NCBI GenBank assembly: GCA_011525685.1
Contig: WYBW01000128.1
Coordinates: 1 to 63,791 of the forward strand
DNA from: Verrucomicrobiia bacterium
GTDB lineage: Bacteria > Verrucomicrobiota > Verrucomicrobiia > Limisphaerales > JADLHS01
Direction of reading: 5' to 3'
Length of the DNA: 63,791 nucleotides
The first letter of the stretch is position 1; every line of letters begins with the position of its first letter. Both the position numbers and the translations under genes were made by a program. This document shows, piece after piece, positions 28,091 through 36,277 of this stretch. The notes beneath the pieces are model-generated. The model did not search any database. It was given only the letters and a program-made list of their open reading frames with translations, and was not told the origin of the DNA.

Positions 28091-28340
28091 GTAGCGCCGG
28101 TTTTCCAACCGGCGAGTAGGGACTGCGGATCAGGCCGACAGGAATGTCGGCGTTACCCCACTAACGGAGCGCGGACCGCCGAGTCCGCGTGTTCCTGTCG
28201 CACCCATTGGAACGAGCGGACAAAGCTGTCCGCGCTCCGGGCGAAGGGCGGCGACTTTTCCGTCTGGGCGGCTTGGCCGCTTTGCGCCTTGGTGTTGATT
28301 TCGGGTTCCGTAATTCCGCTGGGTCAGTCCAATTCAAAGC
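28091..28340 (+). mobile_element. Composite hairpin repeat, family F2, copy 2
   Basis: Second long copy of the element at 26580-26829, with scattered substitutions. The central part from GGAGCGCGGACC to GGCGGCTTGG is almost unchanged, whereas the spacer after the first hairpin differs. Followed by about 200 bp (28341-28535) in which no gene was recognised. Confidence 0.75.
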
Positions 28341-28535
28341 GGGACAGGGCTCCCACACTCTCCCCCTTCGCCCCTGTCTGTCTTTTCCTTCGGCGGACAA
28401 GCAAACGCTGGCGTGTTCGCCAAGCGCCGCCGAGCGCCAGGTCGCCGTTCTGGCGTTGAAAACACGAGGGTTTGAGGTGCAACCGGATCCTTTCAAGCGC
28501 GGAAACCCTTGGCCTGCAAGGCGGCAACCTGCATT

Positions 28536-28570
28536 CTTGAAAATGCAAACGGGGCGTTTTAATTTTCAAG
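28536..28570. promoter_or_regulatory. Inverted repeat upstream of the ATPase gene, possible operator
   Basis: CTTGAAAAT (28536-28544) is perfectly inverted as ATTTTCAAG (28562-28570) around a 17 bp spacer, ending 15 nt before the ATG. AT-rich compared with its surroundings. Could be an autoregulatory operator or bind the ATPase itself; a GAAGGAAGT-like ribosome site overlaps its right edge. Confidence 0.45.
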
Positions 28571-28585
28571 GAAGTCATTTAGGCC

Positions 28586-29752
28586 ATGATTGAACGAACA
28601 CAATACTTGGAAGCGATCCGCGAGCGGCTGAAACGATTTCCGGTGGTTTCGGTGCTTGGACCCAGGCAAGTCGGCAAGACCACACTGGCGCAACAGATCG
28701 CCGGGGAACAGCCGAGTCAGTTCTTCGACTTGGAGGATGTGGATGCGCAGCGGCGACTGGCCGAACCGAAGGTGGCACTGGAGCGGCTGGCCGGGTTGGT
28801 GGTGCTGGATGAAGTGCAGCGGATGCCGGAGTTGTTTGCCCTGCTGCGGGTGCTGGCCGACCGCAAGCCGGTGAAGGCGCGTTTTCTACTGACGGGCAGC
28901 GCGTCCCCGGCGCTGGTGCGCGGGGTGTCGGAATCGCTGGCGGGGCGCGTGGCGCTGGTGCAGGTGTCCGGGTTCAGCCTGGCGGAAGTGGGCACGGACG
29001 CGTGGCGAACGCTGTGGTGGCGAGGCGGTTTTCCCCTGGCATACCTGGCGGAAACGGACGCAGCCAGCCGCGAGTGGCAGGAGGAATTCGTGGCGACGCT
29101 GCTGGAGCGGGACCTGCCACAATTGGGCATCACGATTCCGGCGGCGGCCTTGCGGCGATTCTGGCTCATGCTCACGCACTATCACGGGCAGGTGTGGAAA
29201 GGATCAGAACTGGCGCGGTCGCTCGGTGCGTCTGAACCCACGATGCGCAAGTACCTGGACATTCTGAGCTCGACCTTCATGGTGCGGCAGCTTGCGCCGT
29301 GGCATGAGAACCTGAGCAAACGGCAGGTGAAGTCGCCGAAGGTTTACCTGCGGGATTCCGGGCTGTTGCACTGCCTGATGCGCGTGGCGTCCTTTGCCGA
29401 TCTGGAAGCGCATCCGAAACTGGGCGCGTCGTGGGAGGGTTTTGCGCTGGAGCAAGTGCTGCAAGTCACCGGCGACCGGGAGGCTTACTTTTGGGGCACG
29501 CACGGTGGGGCGGAGTTGGACTTGATGGCGAACTGGCAGGGCCGGAGGTACGGCTTTGAGTTCAAATATGGCGATGCGCCGTCCATGACGAAATCCATGC
29601 ACGTGGCTTTGCAGGATTTGAAACTGGAGCGGCTGTTTGTGGTTCATCCCGGCAGGGACTCCTACGAGATGAACGACCAAGCGGAAGCGGTGGCCATCGC
29701 AAACCTGCAGGCGCGGCTGGCCCAGGCCGGAATCGGCGGCGCTGGACGCTGA
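28586..29752 (+). CDS. AAA_14 ATPase with DUF4143 domain
   Basis: 388 residues. Walker A GPRQVGKTTLAQ at about 27-38, Walker B GLVVLDEVQRMPEL, arginine/sensor region FLLTGSASPALVRG, then the DUF4143 half with a winged-helix-like LARSLGASEPTMRKYLDIL and the nuclease-like block GGAELDLMANWQGRRYGFEF-K. Paralogous to the gene at 10324 but from a different subfamily (GPRQ rather than GVRR Walker A). A 35 bp inverted repeat lies just upstream. Found in an accessory repeat island; the biological role of the family is unknown. Confidence 0.9.
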   Translation: MIERTQYLEAIRERLKRFPVVSVLGPRQVGKTTLAQQIAGEQPSQFFDLEDVDAQRRLAEPKVALERLAGLVVLDEVQRMPELFALLRVLADRKPVKARFLLTGSASPALVRGVSESLAGRVALVQVSGFSLAEVGTDAWRTLWWRGGFPLAYLAETDAASREWQEEFVATLLERDLPQLGITIPAAALRRFWLMLTHYHGQVWKGSELARSLGASEPTMRKYLDILSSTFMVRQLAPWHENLSKRQVKSPKVYLRDSGLLHCLMRVASFADLEAHPKLGASWEGFALEQVLQVTGDREAYFWGTHGGAELDLMANWQGRRYGFEFKYGDAPSMTKSMHVALQDLKLERLFVVHPGRDSYEMNDQAEAVAIANLQARLAQAGIGGAGR

Positions 29753-29808
29753 ATCGCGAAACCCCGGAAGGCCTGAGCACGGGGTTGGAAATGCAAAGAC
29801 CGTCCGGC

Positions 29809-30033
29809 TCAGCGCTGTATTCGGAGCAGGAACTTCAGGTCCTCGACGGCCTTGGGACGGGCGCAGGCGGCCTTGTTGCGAATCAAGTCGGCCAACCCCA
29901 AATGGAACAGCGGCCCTTCTCCTGTCGGCGTCCGAATGGTCAGTCCTGCATGAGCCTTCCACGCTTCCGCTAAGGTCACGTCATCAATGCGGTTCAACAG
30001 GTCAATCCGGTTGGGCGGGACGCCGAATTGAAT
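29809..30033 (-). pseudogene. C-terminal fragment of a nucleotidyltransferase-like protein
   Basis: Reads IQFGVPPNRIDLLNRIDDVT, EAWKAHAGLTI and FHLGLADLIRNKAACARPKA then VEDLKFL before the stop. This fits the C-terminal half of small nucleotidyltransferase-fold proteins (iGvPPxRIDLL...LIxNKxAxGRPKDxxDxxxL). The nucleotide-binding N terminus is missing; upstream DNA is repeats. The missing partner may have been a minor toxin-antitoxin-like component, which is a guess. Confidence 0.55.
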
Positions 30034-30295
30034 TGGTCGCGTGGCATGCGCGCATGTCCTTTGGATGGCGCCCGTACACACGCTCCCGGAGTTGGCGGGC
30101 GGCCAATCACCGCTCCCGGGGCGTCATCCGAACTTGTTGCTGAATATCCCAGGCGGCAGGAGCCCGAAATGTCCGAGCCTTGTGAACCGTTCGTTCCATG
30201 CCGGAATTGGATGGCAAAGACGCGGCGGATTGAAGCGGATTCTCCCGATTCCAGAGCCACCCAACCCCTGCGGCGCTTTGGAACGGTGAGGATCC

Positions 30296-30413
30296 GCAAA
30301 CACCCCCCACCGTCACCGCAACGAACCGCAGCGTGCAATTGCTGCTTACGGGCACCGCCAAATTCTTCCGCCTCCGCCAGCCGTGAGCCGTGACGCCGGT
30401 TTTCCAACCGGCG
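30296..30413 (+). repeat. Protein tail T4 plus F2-type hairpin
   Basis: Encodes TPPTVTATNRSVQLLLTGTA and KFFRLRQP, stop at 30383-30385, then the hairpin CGCCGGTTTTCCAACCGGCG (30394-30413) four bases on. A further imperfect hairpin (CGCCGACTGGAAAATCGGCG) follows at about 30427-30446. Confidence 0.6.
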
Positions 30414-30465
30414 CGAACTGCAACACGCCGACTGGAAAATCGGCGTTGCGAGTGCTTCATCCAGA

Positions 30466-30678
30466 GGGCACATCTGATTTTTTTTGCAGGGGGCCTCGGG
30501 CCGATGCTGTAGCGCAGACATCCAGTCTGCCGGATCACCGATTTCCAATCCGCAAACGCGGCGAACTCCTGGCTTGCCACCCCGTGCCTGGGCCAGCCAA
30601 CTGGAAGTCGGCGGTACCGCAGGTTGGGAAACCTGCGCTACGCCAGGAATCCCAAGCTGCGCTAAACTGAGATGCGCC
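30466..30678 (-). mobile_element. MITE-like hairpin element, family F1, complete copy
   Basis: 213 bp. Left end GGGCACATCTGATTT (30466-30480), right end TAAACTGAGATGCGCC (30663-30678): inverted copies of the F1 terminus with two differences. Inner inverted ends GTAGCGCAG (30509-30517) and CTGCGCTAC (30633-30641). Contains the same four hairpins as the left contig end, two of them degraded by mismatches. Lies 63 bp upstream of the oxidoreductase ATG. Confidence 0.75.
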
Positions 30679-30741
30679 TTCGTCCAGAGCCCCATCCAGA
30701 AATGACTTGTGTGGAAGAGCCCGCGTTGTCACAACTGGCCC

Positions 30742-32103
30742 ATGAGAAAGCGGTCTTCCATTCGGGATTCTCAGCCCCCAGCCCGCGGCCTTCGCCAAAC
30801 CCGTCGCCAGTTTCTGCGAACGTCCGCGGTCGCCTTGGGCGCGCTTCAAATCCTGCCATCCCGCGTGTTCGGGACGGTGGAAAATCCGGGCGCAAGTCAC
30901 CGCTTCACCGTCGCTCACATCGGCGTCGGCGGCATGGGCATGACGCACGTGCAAAACATGCTGCGCTTCGAGAAGGAGGACAAAGTCCGCATCGCCGCCG
31001 TTTGCGACGTGGATGAAAACCGGCTCGAAGCCGCCATCAACAACTGCGCGCCGGGAGTCACGCCGTATCGTGATTACCGATACATCCTGGAGCGGAAGGA
31101 CATTGATGCCGTCATCATTGCCACACCGGATCACTGGCACGCCGTGCAAACCGTTCACGCTTGTCAGACCGGCAAACACGTCTATGTCGAGAAGCCCGCG
31201 TCCGTCACGGTGCGCGAGGGCCAGGCGATGGTGGACGCCGCCCGGGCTGCGAATGTTTCGGTGCAAGTCGGCGCCCAGGCGCGCACGGCCCTCGGCGCCT
31301 GGCAGACGTGCCGCGCCATCCGCAATGGCATCGTCGGCAAGGTGAAGAAAGTCACTTGCTGGCATTACGCGAGCCCGGCGGATGATAACCCGGTGCCTGA
31401 CAGCGAACCGCCCGAGTGGTTGGATTGGGATTTGTGGCTCGGCCCATTGCCGTGGCGACCCTACAACAAACGGTATTGCCCCGGGACGTTTCGCTGGATC
31501 ATGGAGTCGGGCGGTGGCCAGATTCGCGACCGCGGCGCGCACCAGTTCAGCACGATCCTATGGTGCATGAATGCCGATCATCAAACCTCGTTCACCGTCG
31601 AGGCCACAGGCACCGTGCCGATGAAGGGTCTCTGGGATACGGCGATTGACATGCGCGTGATCTATCAGTTCAAGAACCCAGACTGGACGCTCGAATGGGG
31701 CCAGCCGGGCAACAAGGTCGGCAAGCTCGAATTCGGTAACGTCTTCTGGGGCGAACATGGTCATCTCGTGTTGGAATGGGAGGGCGGCTACAAACCCGCG
31801 AATCCCGAAGCGATCAATTTCCAAATGCCACCCGGCGGCCAGGAGGTTTATCGCACTGCCGAATACGAAGACTTCAACATGAATCACAAGGCCGATTGGT
31901 TTAAGTCCATCCGCGAAGGGCATCATCGTCCGGCGGTGGATATCGAGATCGGACATCGCGTGGCGACGTTGTGCAACCTGGGCAACCTCTCGATGATACT
32001 CGGGCGGAAGTTGGTTTGGGATGGGAAGAAGCAGGAAGTGGTCGGCGACGCGGCGGCGAATCGGATGCTGAGCCGGCCACAAAGGTATCCGTATGTGATT
32101 TGA
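30742..32103 (+). CDS. Gfo/Idh/MocA-family oxidoreductase, Tat-exported
   Basis: 453 residues. The Tat signal is QTRRQFLRTSAVALGALQIL (RRQFL). The Rossmann domain reads VAHIGVGGMGMTHVQNML and AAVCDVDENRLEAA, followed by ATPDHWHAVQTVHACQTGKH and VYVEKPASVTVREG, the EKP motif. The C-terminal half contains GGQIRDRGAHQFSTILWCMN and ends RPQRYPYVI. ATG at 30742 is taken; 30709 is an alternative that would add 11 residues before the signal. Followed, after an F5 element, by a TIM-barrel isomerase, a common combination for sugar-derivative catabolism in this phylum. Confidence 0.92.
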   Translation: MRKRSSIRDSQPPARGLRQTRRQFLRTSAVALGALQILPSRVFGTVENPGASHRFTVAHIGVGGMGMTHVQNMLRFEKEDKVRIAAVCDVDENRLEAAINNCAPGVTPYRDYRYILERKDIDAVIIATPDHWHAVQTVHACQTGKHVYVEKPASVTVREGQAMVDAARAANVSVQVGAQARTALGAWQTCRAIRNGIVGKVKKVTCWHYASPADDNPVPDSEPPEWLDWDLWLGPLPWRPYNKRYCPGTFRWIMESGGGQIRDRGAHQFSTILWCMNADHQTSFTVEATGTVPMKGLWDTAIDMRVIYQFKNPDWTLEWGQPGNKVGKLEFGNVFWGEHGHLVLEWEGGYKPANPEAINFQMPPGGQEVYRTAEYEDFNMNHKADWFKSIREGHHRPAVDIEIGHRVATLCNLGNLSMILGRKLVWDGKKQEVVGDAAANRMLSRPQRYPYVI

Positions 32104-32187
32104 GAAAGTATGGAGGGATTTCTGACGCCGCGCGATTTCGGCTGCCTGATGGATGAGACGAAAGGGGCTTTGAGGCTTTCGGACATT

Positions 32188-32345
32188 TCTCCCTCACCCC
32201 GGCCCTCTCCCGCTGGGAGAGGGAGAGTCGTTCGCCGGTTTGGGAAGGATTGGAAGTCGAAGACAGTTCGCGCGGCTCGCGAGCGAATCAAAATGTGCGA
32301 CTGCTGTTCCCTCTCCCAGCGGGAGAGGGTTAGGGTGAGGGAGAG
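32188..32345. mobile_element. Inverted-end element, family F5, copy 1
   Basis: TCTCCCTCACCC...CCCTCTCCCGCTGGGAGAGGG at the left (32188-32226) and the inverse, CCCTCTCCCAGCGGGAGAGGG...GGGTGAGGGAGA, at the right (32309-32345). Each end is itself a hairpin, and the two ends pair with each other. Similar CCCTCTCCC...GGGAGAGGG repeats occur in many bacterial genomes. Separates the oxidoreductase from the isomerase gene. Confidence 0.65.
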
Positions 32346-32408
32346 TCGTAGGAGTCGTTTGGACTGCCGATAACGAAACAAGCCGATACCAGCATTAGCC
32401 AAATCATC

Positions 32409-33278
32409 ATGAACCGCCGCCAATTTCTCGCTGCCGCCACCTTCGCCACCGCCAGTGCTTTGACCTCCTTTTCAGGTCACACGACTACCGCAGTCCAGCG
32501 ACCCCGCCTGCGGCTTTCCACCTCTTCCATCCACTTCAAAGACCTGCCCATCGAGCAGGCGTGTGAACAGATCGCCCGTCTGGGCTTCGAGGGAATTGAC
32601 ATCTGGTGCGCCTATGACAAGTGCCCGCACCTCGACGACGTCGCCGCGCGACTTGGTCCGGAAGGGTTGAAGGAAATGCTGGCGAGAAATCGGTTGAAGC
32701 TTTACGCCTTTTCCACCTACGTCGGCGGGTACGCGAAGTATGCCGAACTGCTGGGCCAGGCGGGCGGCGGCGTGGCGATCCAAGGCAGCGCGGCGCCGTG
32801 CAAGCCGGACGAACTCACCGCGAAGATGAAATCCTTTTTGGAAAGCCTCAAGCCGCTCGCGGATCTCGCCGAACAGCACAGTTCCTGGCTGGCCATCGAG
32901 AACCACGGCACGGCACTCCTGGACTCGCCCGATTCCTTCAAAGCGTTTGTTGATTTGAATCCGCACCGACGAGTGGGCATCGCGCTCGCGCCTTATCATC
33001 TGCAAGCCATCGGCGCGCCGGTCGAGGAAGCCATCCGCATTGCCGGCCGGCAATTGTTGTTCTTCTATGCCTGGCAGAAGGCGGACGGGATGAACCAACT
33101 GCCCGGGCACGACGCGACCGATTTCCAGCCGTGGCTCGCCGCGCTGGCGGAAGTGAACTATCGCTGGTTCGTAAATCCGTTCATGCACGGCCAGGTTGAA
33201 CCGGCGACCATGGCCAGGGCACTGGCCAAATCACGCGATTATTTGCGGCAAGTGGCCCAGCCGGCCTGGCGAGTCTAA
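32409..33278 (+). CDS. Sugar phosphate isomerase/epimerase-like TIM barrel, exported
   Basis: 289 residues. NRRQFLAAATFATASALTSF is a Tat-type signal. The xylose isomerase-like TIM barrel (AP endonuclease 2 superfamily) follows: ACEQIARLGFEGIDIWCAYD, LKLYAFSTYVGGYAKY, HSSWLAIENHGTALLDS with the metal-ligand type Glu-Asn-His, and PHRRVGIALAPYHLQAIG. The metal-binding Glu/Asp/His set seems mostly retained, so an epimerase or isomerase reaction on a sugar derivative is plausible. It lies 13 bp before the HEAT-repeat gene and probably shares its transcript. Confidence 0.85.
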   Translation: MNRRQFLAAATFATASALTSFSGHTTTAVQRPRLRLSTSSIHFKDLPIEQACEQIARLGFEGIDIWCAYDKCPHLDDVAARLGPEGLKEMLARNRLKLYAFSTYVGGYAKYAELLGQAGGGVAIQGSAAPCKPDELTAKMKSFLESLKPLADLAEQHSSWLAIENHGTALLDSPDSFKAFVDLNPHRRVGIALAPYHLQAIGAPVEEAIRIAGRQLLFFYAWQKADGMNQLPGHDATDFQPWLAALAEVNYRWFVNPFMHGQVEPATMARALAKSRDYLRQVAQPAWRV

Positions 33279-33291
33279 ATAAATCACGAAC

Positions 33292-33873
33292 ATGAACGCT
33301 CAACCGATTGGCCCGGACAACACCGTCGTCACGCTCATCGCCAATTTGTCCAGCCCGGACGACGCCATTCGCGGGGCGGCTTGGCAGGGAGCAGCCGGGT
33401 TCGGATCGCTGGCCGTGCAGCCGCTGGCTGAACTGATGGCGCACCCCGATTTCGAGATTGCGCGTTCCGCCAAACGTGCGTTGTGGAAAATCGTGCGTCA
33501 CGCCGGCAGGCCCAAGGCTGAAAAGGAGCGCAAGGCGGTTCAAGCCGAGTTGGTCAAGTTGCTCGAATCATCACCGGACATGGTTCGGAGCGAGGCAGCT
33601 TGGATGCTGTCGGAAATTGGTGACAGCCGCGTGGTTCAGAGCATTGCGCGCCTCCTGGACGATGTGCCGGTTCGCGAGGCCGCCCGTTGCGTGTTGGAAC
33701 GGATTCCCGGCGTCAAAGCGATTCGTGCGCTGGAGCAGGCAATGAAGTCAGCACCGGAAGAATTTCGACCGGCCCTGGCCAACTCGCTCAGGGCGCGCGG
33801 GCGCAAGATCACGGATTATCCCAGTCAGAAGTTGCAGCCGACGCGAAAGACTTCAGTAGAAGCGAAACGTTGA
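33292..33873 (+). CDS. HEAT-repeat protein
   Basis: 193 residues with four or five alpha-helical HEAT repeats (VVTLIANLSSPDDAIRGAAW; AVQPLAELMAHPDFEIARSA; AELVKLLESSPDMVRSEAAW; RVVQSIARLLDDVPVREAAR). No signal peptide, so probably cytoplasmic; likely a protein-interaction scaffold. Follows the isomerase gene by 13 bp. In related bacteria HEAT proteins often accompany ThuA and Gfo/Idh/MocA genes; its exact partner is unknown. Confidence 0.8.
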   Translation: MNAQPIGPDNTVVTLIANLSSPDDAIRGAAWQGAAGFGSLAVQPLAELMAHPDFEIARSAKRALWKIVRHAGRPKAEKERKAVQAELVKLLESSPDMVRSEAAWMLSEIGDSRVVQSIARLLDDVPVREAARCVLERIPGVKAIRALEQAMKSAPEEFRPALANSLRARGRKITDYPSQKLQPTRKTSVEAKR

Positions 33874-33918
33874 GCGTAGCTTTGCAGCGACAGCCGGTCG
33901 CTTGGATGATTACGGCGA

Positions 33919-34220
33919 CTCTCCCTCACCCCTGCCCTCTCCCGCTGGGAGAGGGAATACCTCTCGGCAGAGCTTTGACGATCGAGAGCGCTCGAGCATC
34001 GCTCGCTCTCATGATTTCGGTGTGTGTCGCAAATTCTCCCTCACCTGATCGCGCTGTGAGTGGCTCGCGTGTTTCCCTCCCCATGAACCGACCGTGCTGC
34101 GGGTCGCAGACCCGCGCTCCGGAGCGCGCCTCTGTGAGGCGCAGCGGTTCAGGGATGCAACGCGCGAAATCTTTCGGAGAAGTCTCTCCCGGCGGGAGAG
34201 GGACAGAAAGGTGAGGGAGA
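33919..34220. mobile_element. Inverted-end element, family F5, copy 2
   Basis: Left end CTCCCTCACCCCTGCCCTCT plus CCCGCTGGGAGAGGGA; right end TCTCTCCCGGCGGGAGAGGG plus AAGGTGAGGGAGA. A further TCTCCCTCACC occurs inside at about 34035, so this may be two nested copies. Fills the convergent gap between the HEAT gene and GH97; no gene seen in it. Confidence 0.6.
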
Positions 34221-34274
34221 ATGGCACAACCATGAACCGCTTCATCCCTGCCCACTGAAAACCTCAGCGAGGTA

Positions 34275-36212
34275 TTATTTCCATCCAGTAAAGGACTTGG
34301 GTGCGCTGAGGTGGGCAATGAAGCCTCCACCCGGTCGCAAGTTGAGTGACACTCGGCCGTTCTGAGGCGGCTTCACATTCGCTTCGATCTCGCAGGCTGC
34401 GACTTCCTGGCCGTCGCGGTAAAGCGTCATCTCCTGCCCCTCCACGTTGAGGAAGGAAAGATCGAGTTCGAGCGCGCGCGCCTCGGAGCGGCAGTTGAGC
34501 GCGGCCACGTACCACTCACTGCCCTTTCGTCGCGCCATGATGACCGTGTCGCCAATGATCGAACCGGGCAGGATACGCGTTTCATCCCAGGTAACCGGGA
34601 CGGTGCGGACGAACTGGAGCAAAGGGCTGTTGAGGTAGGCTTCCGGATTGTCCGGCCAACACAGAAAGGGAGAGCTGAACACGATTACTGAGGCCATCTG
34701 GAAAATCGGCGTGGTGTTCTTCAGGAAACGGCGCTGCACGTAACCGGGAAGAAAATCGGCGTGGCCCACCGCCATGCGCGTAAACGGCAGCGCGCCGTAA
34801 TGCGCCAGCGGCAGCGTGTCCCATAGCACGTACTCCTGTTCGCGGATGCCTTCCCGCGTGATCTCGTTGGGCCAGGTCCGCGGCTCGCCGGTCGGTTTGT
34901 GGGCCCCGTGAAAGTTGACCAGCAATTGGTACTTGGCTGCGCGTCGTAGAAGGTCTTCGTAGGCTTCGATGGTCGCCTTGCTTTCCGAGTTGAAGAAATC
35001 AATCTTCACGCCCTTCACGCCGGCCTTTTGACAGTTGCGAAACAGTTCCTCCCGCGCCTCGACCGTGGTCAATCCGGGGCTGTCGTCGCGGCCCTCGGGA
35101 TAGGCGTGCCATAACACGATGCCGACGTTGCGCTCCGCCGCGTATCGGCAAAGCTCCGCCGCGCGCCCCCATAAATCGCCGCCGTCCTTGAGCCAGCCCC
35201 AGCGCTCACTGCGCCAGCCGGCGTCCACCAGCAGATACTCGCAGCCCGTGGCCGCCGCGAGGTCCACGAACCACTTCTGGCGATGCCACTGCGCGCCGTC
35301 ATTGCCATAAACCATCCAGGTGCAGGGCGCCTTGCCGGGCTTGAGCCAGGCGGTGTTCATACCGTCGGGAAATAGTTTGAGATCAGGCGGCTCGCACAGC
35401 GCGGGGATAAGGTCGCCGTTGACCAGACCATTCAAGTCCCGGCTCAACACCATCACCCGCCAAGGTGAAAGGATCGTTCCCTCGTGCGACCAACCGTTGC
35501 GATCGTCCTGAAACACCGCGCGCAGTCTTGCCTCCCCCTCGGGCTTCAACGACATCCCACTGTAATTGTAAAGCGCTGCCTCGCTGATCAGCCCGAAGCC
35601 TCCGTCCGGAAATTCCACCGTCACCGGCGGCCCGAGATGCACCGGGCGTTTCTTCTCCCTCACCTGCTCCTCCAATGGAATTTGGTCCGCGCGGCACGAT
35701 TGATAAGCGCCCTCGTACGCACCAGCACCGATGGAAGTTTGAAACCACACCTTGGAAGCCTTGGGCAATTGCCAGGTGGTGGATTCGCCTTGAATCCGTC
35801 GTGTGCCCTCGCCCGGCACGCGATAACGAAACCCGACGCCGTCGTTGAAGACGCGGACCTCCAGTGTCCAGCCGGCGCTCGTTCGCGGCTTGACGGGGAT
35901 TTCGTAAGCCTCGCAGAGATTGGTGGCGGTCGTCTTGTTGCCGCGCCACGGGAAGACTTCCGACAAGCGACGTGCTTGAGGCACACCGGGAGTCACCCCA
36001 TCCCCGAGATTAACGTTGTCAACGATCACACCCAGCCGCGCGGGTTGCAGTCGTTGCTGGCCGCCGGCCGTGACCGAGTAGAGCAGTTGTCCCTCGGGGT
36101 TGGTGGACAGTTGAAACCGCACGTGGCCGTCGGGACTTTTGAAGTCGAGCGTCTGAGCGAGAGCAACCAGACCCGAGGAAGCGATCAGCAGAACCAGAAA
36201 GCTCCGTTTCAT
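34275..36212 (-). CDS. GH97 glycoside hydrolase, probable alpha-galactosidase, secreted
   Basis: 645 residues of family GH97. Signal peptide KRSFLVLLIASSGLVALAQ; N-terminal beta-sandwich (to about 280), catalytic barrel from TWMVYGNDGAQWHRQKWFVD, including YLLVDAGWRSERWGW, GIVLWHAYPEGRDD and GVKGVKIDFFNSES, then NFHGAHKPTGEPRTWPNEIT. The residue at the nucleophile position is Asp405 in KIDFF, the pattern of retaining alpha-galactosidase-type members rather than the Glu-dependent inverting alpha-glucosidases (SusB type). Calcium-binding Glu residues seem present. It is 65 bp downstream of the GH-D-like gene on the same strand, so both likely act on the same galactoside-containing polymer. Confidence 0.9.
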   Translation of the reverse strand: MKRSFLVLLIASSGLVALAQTLDFKSPDGHVRFQLSTNPEGQLLYSVTAGGQQRLQPARLGVIVDNVNLGDGVTPGVPQARRLSEVFPWRGNKTTATNLCEAYEIPVKPRTSAGWTLEVRVFNDGVGFRYRVPGEGTRRIQGESTTWQLPKASKVWFQTSIGAGAYEGAYQSCRADQIPLEEQVREKKRPVHLGPPVTVEFPDGGFGLISEAALYNYSGMSLKPEGEARLRAVFQDDRNGWSHEGTILSPWRVMVLSRDLNGLVNGDLIPALCEPPDLKLFPDGMNTAWLKPGKAPCTWMVYGNDGAQWHRQKWFVDLAAATGCEYLLVDAGWRSERWGWLKDGGDLWGRAAELCRYAAERNVGIVLWHAYPEGRDDSPGLTTVEAREELFRNCQKAGVKGVKIDFFNSESKATIEAYEDLLRRAAKYQLLVNFHGAHKPTGEPRTWPNEITREGIREQEYVLWDTLPLAHYGALPFTRMAVGHADFLPGYVQRRFLKNTTPIFQMASVIVFSSPFLCWPDNPEAYLNSPLLQFVRTVPVTWDETRILPGSIIGDTVIMARRKGSEWYVAALNCRSEARALELDLSFLNVEGQEMTLYRDGQEVAACEIEANVKPPQNGRVSLNLRPGGGFIAHLSAPKSFTGWK

Positions 36213-36277
36213 GGCCAACTGATATGAGCGCACCAAGCCGCCGCGTCAACCACGAACCCCGGCTGAAACACAGTGCT

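Noticed and set aside
25890..28340. CRISPR array
   Set aside because: Hairpins differ in sequence and spacing; no equal-length spacers and no cas genes.
27404..28459. Long plus-strand frame crossing the toxin-antitoxin genes
   Set aside because: Out of frame with both genes, runs through repeats and an orphan tail.
30081..30295. Gene between the nucleotidyltransferase remnant and tail T4
   Set aside because: Only short frames without family features; sequence looks like degraded repeat DNA.
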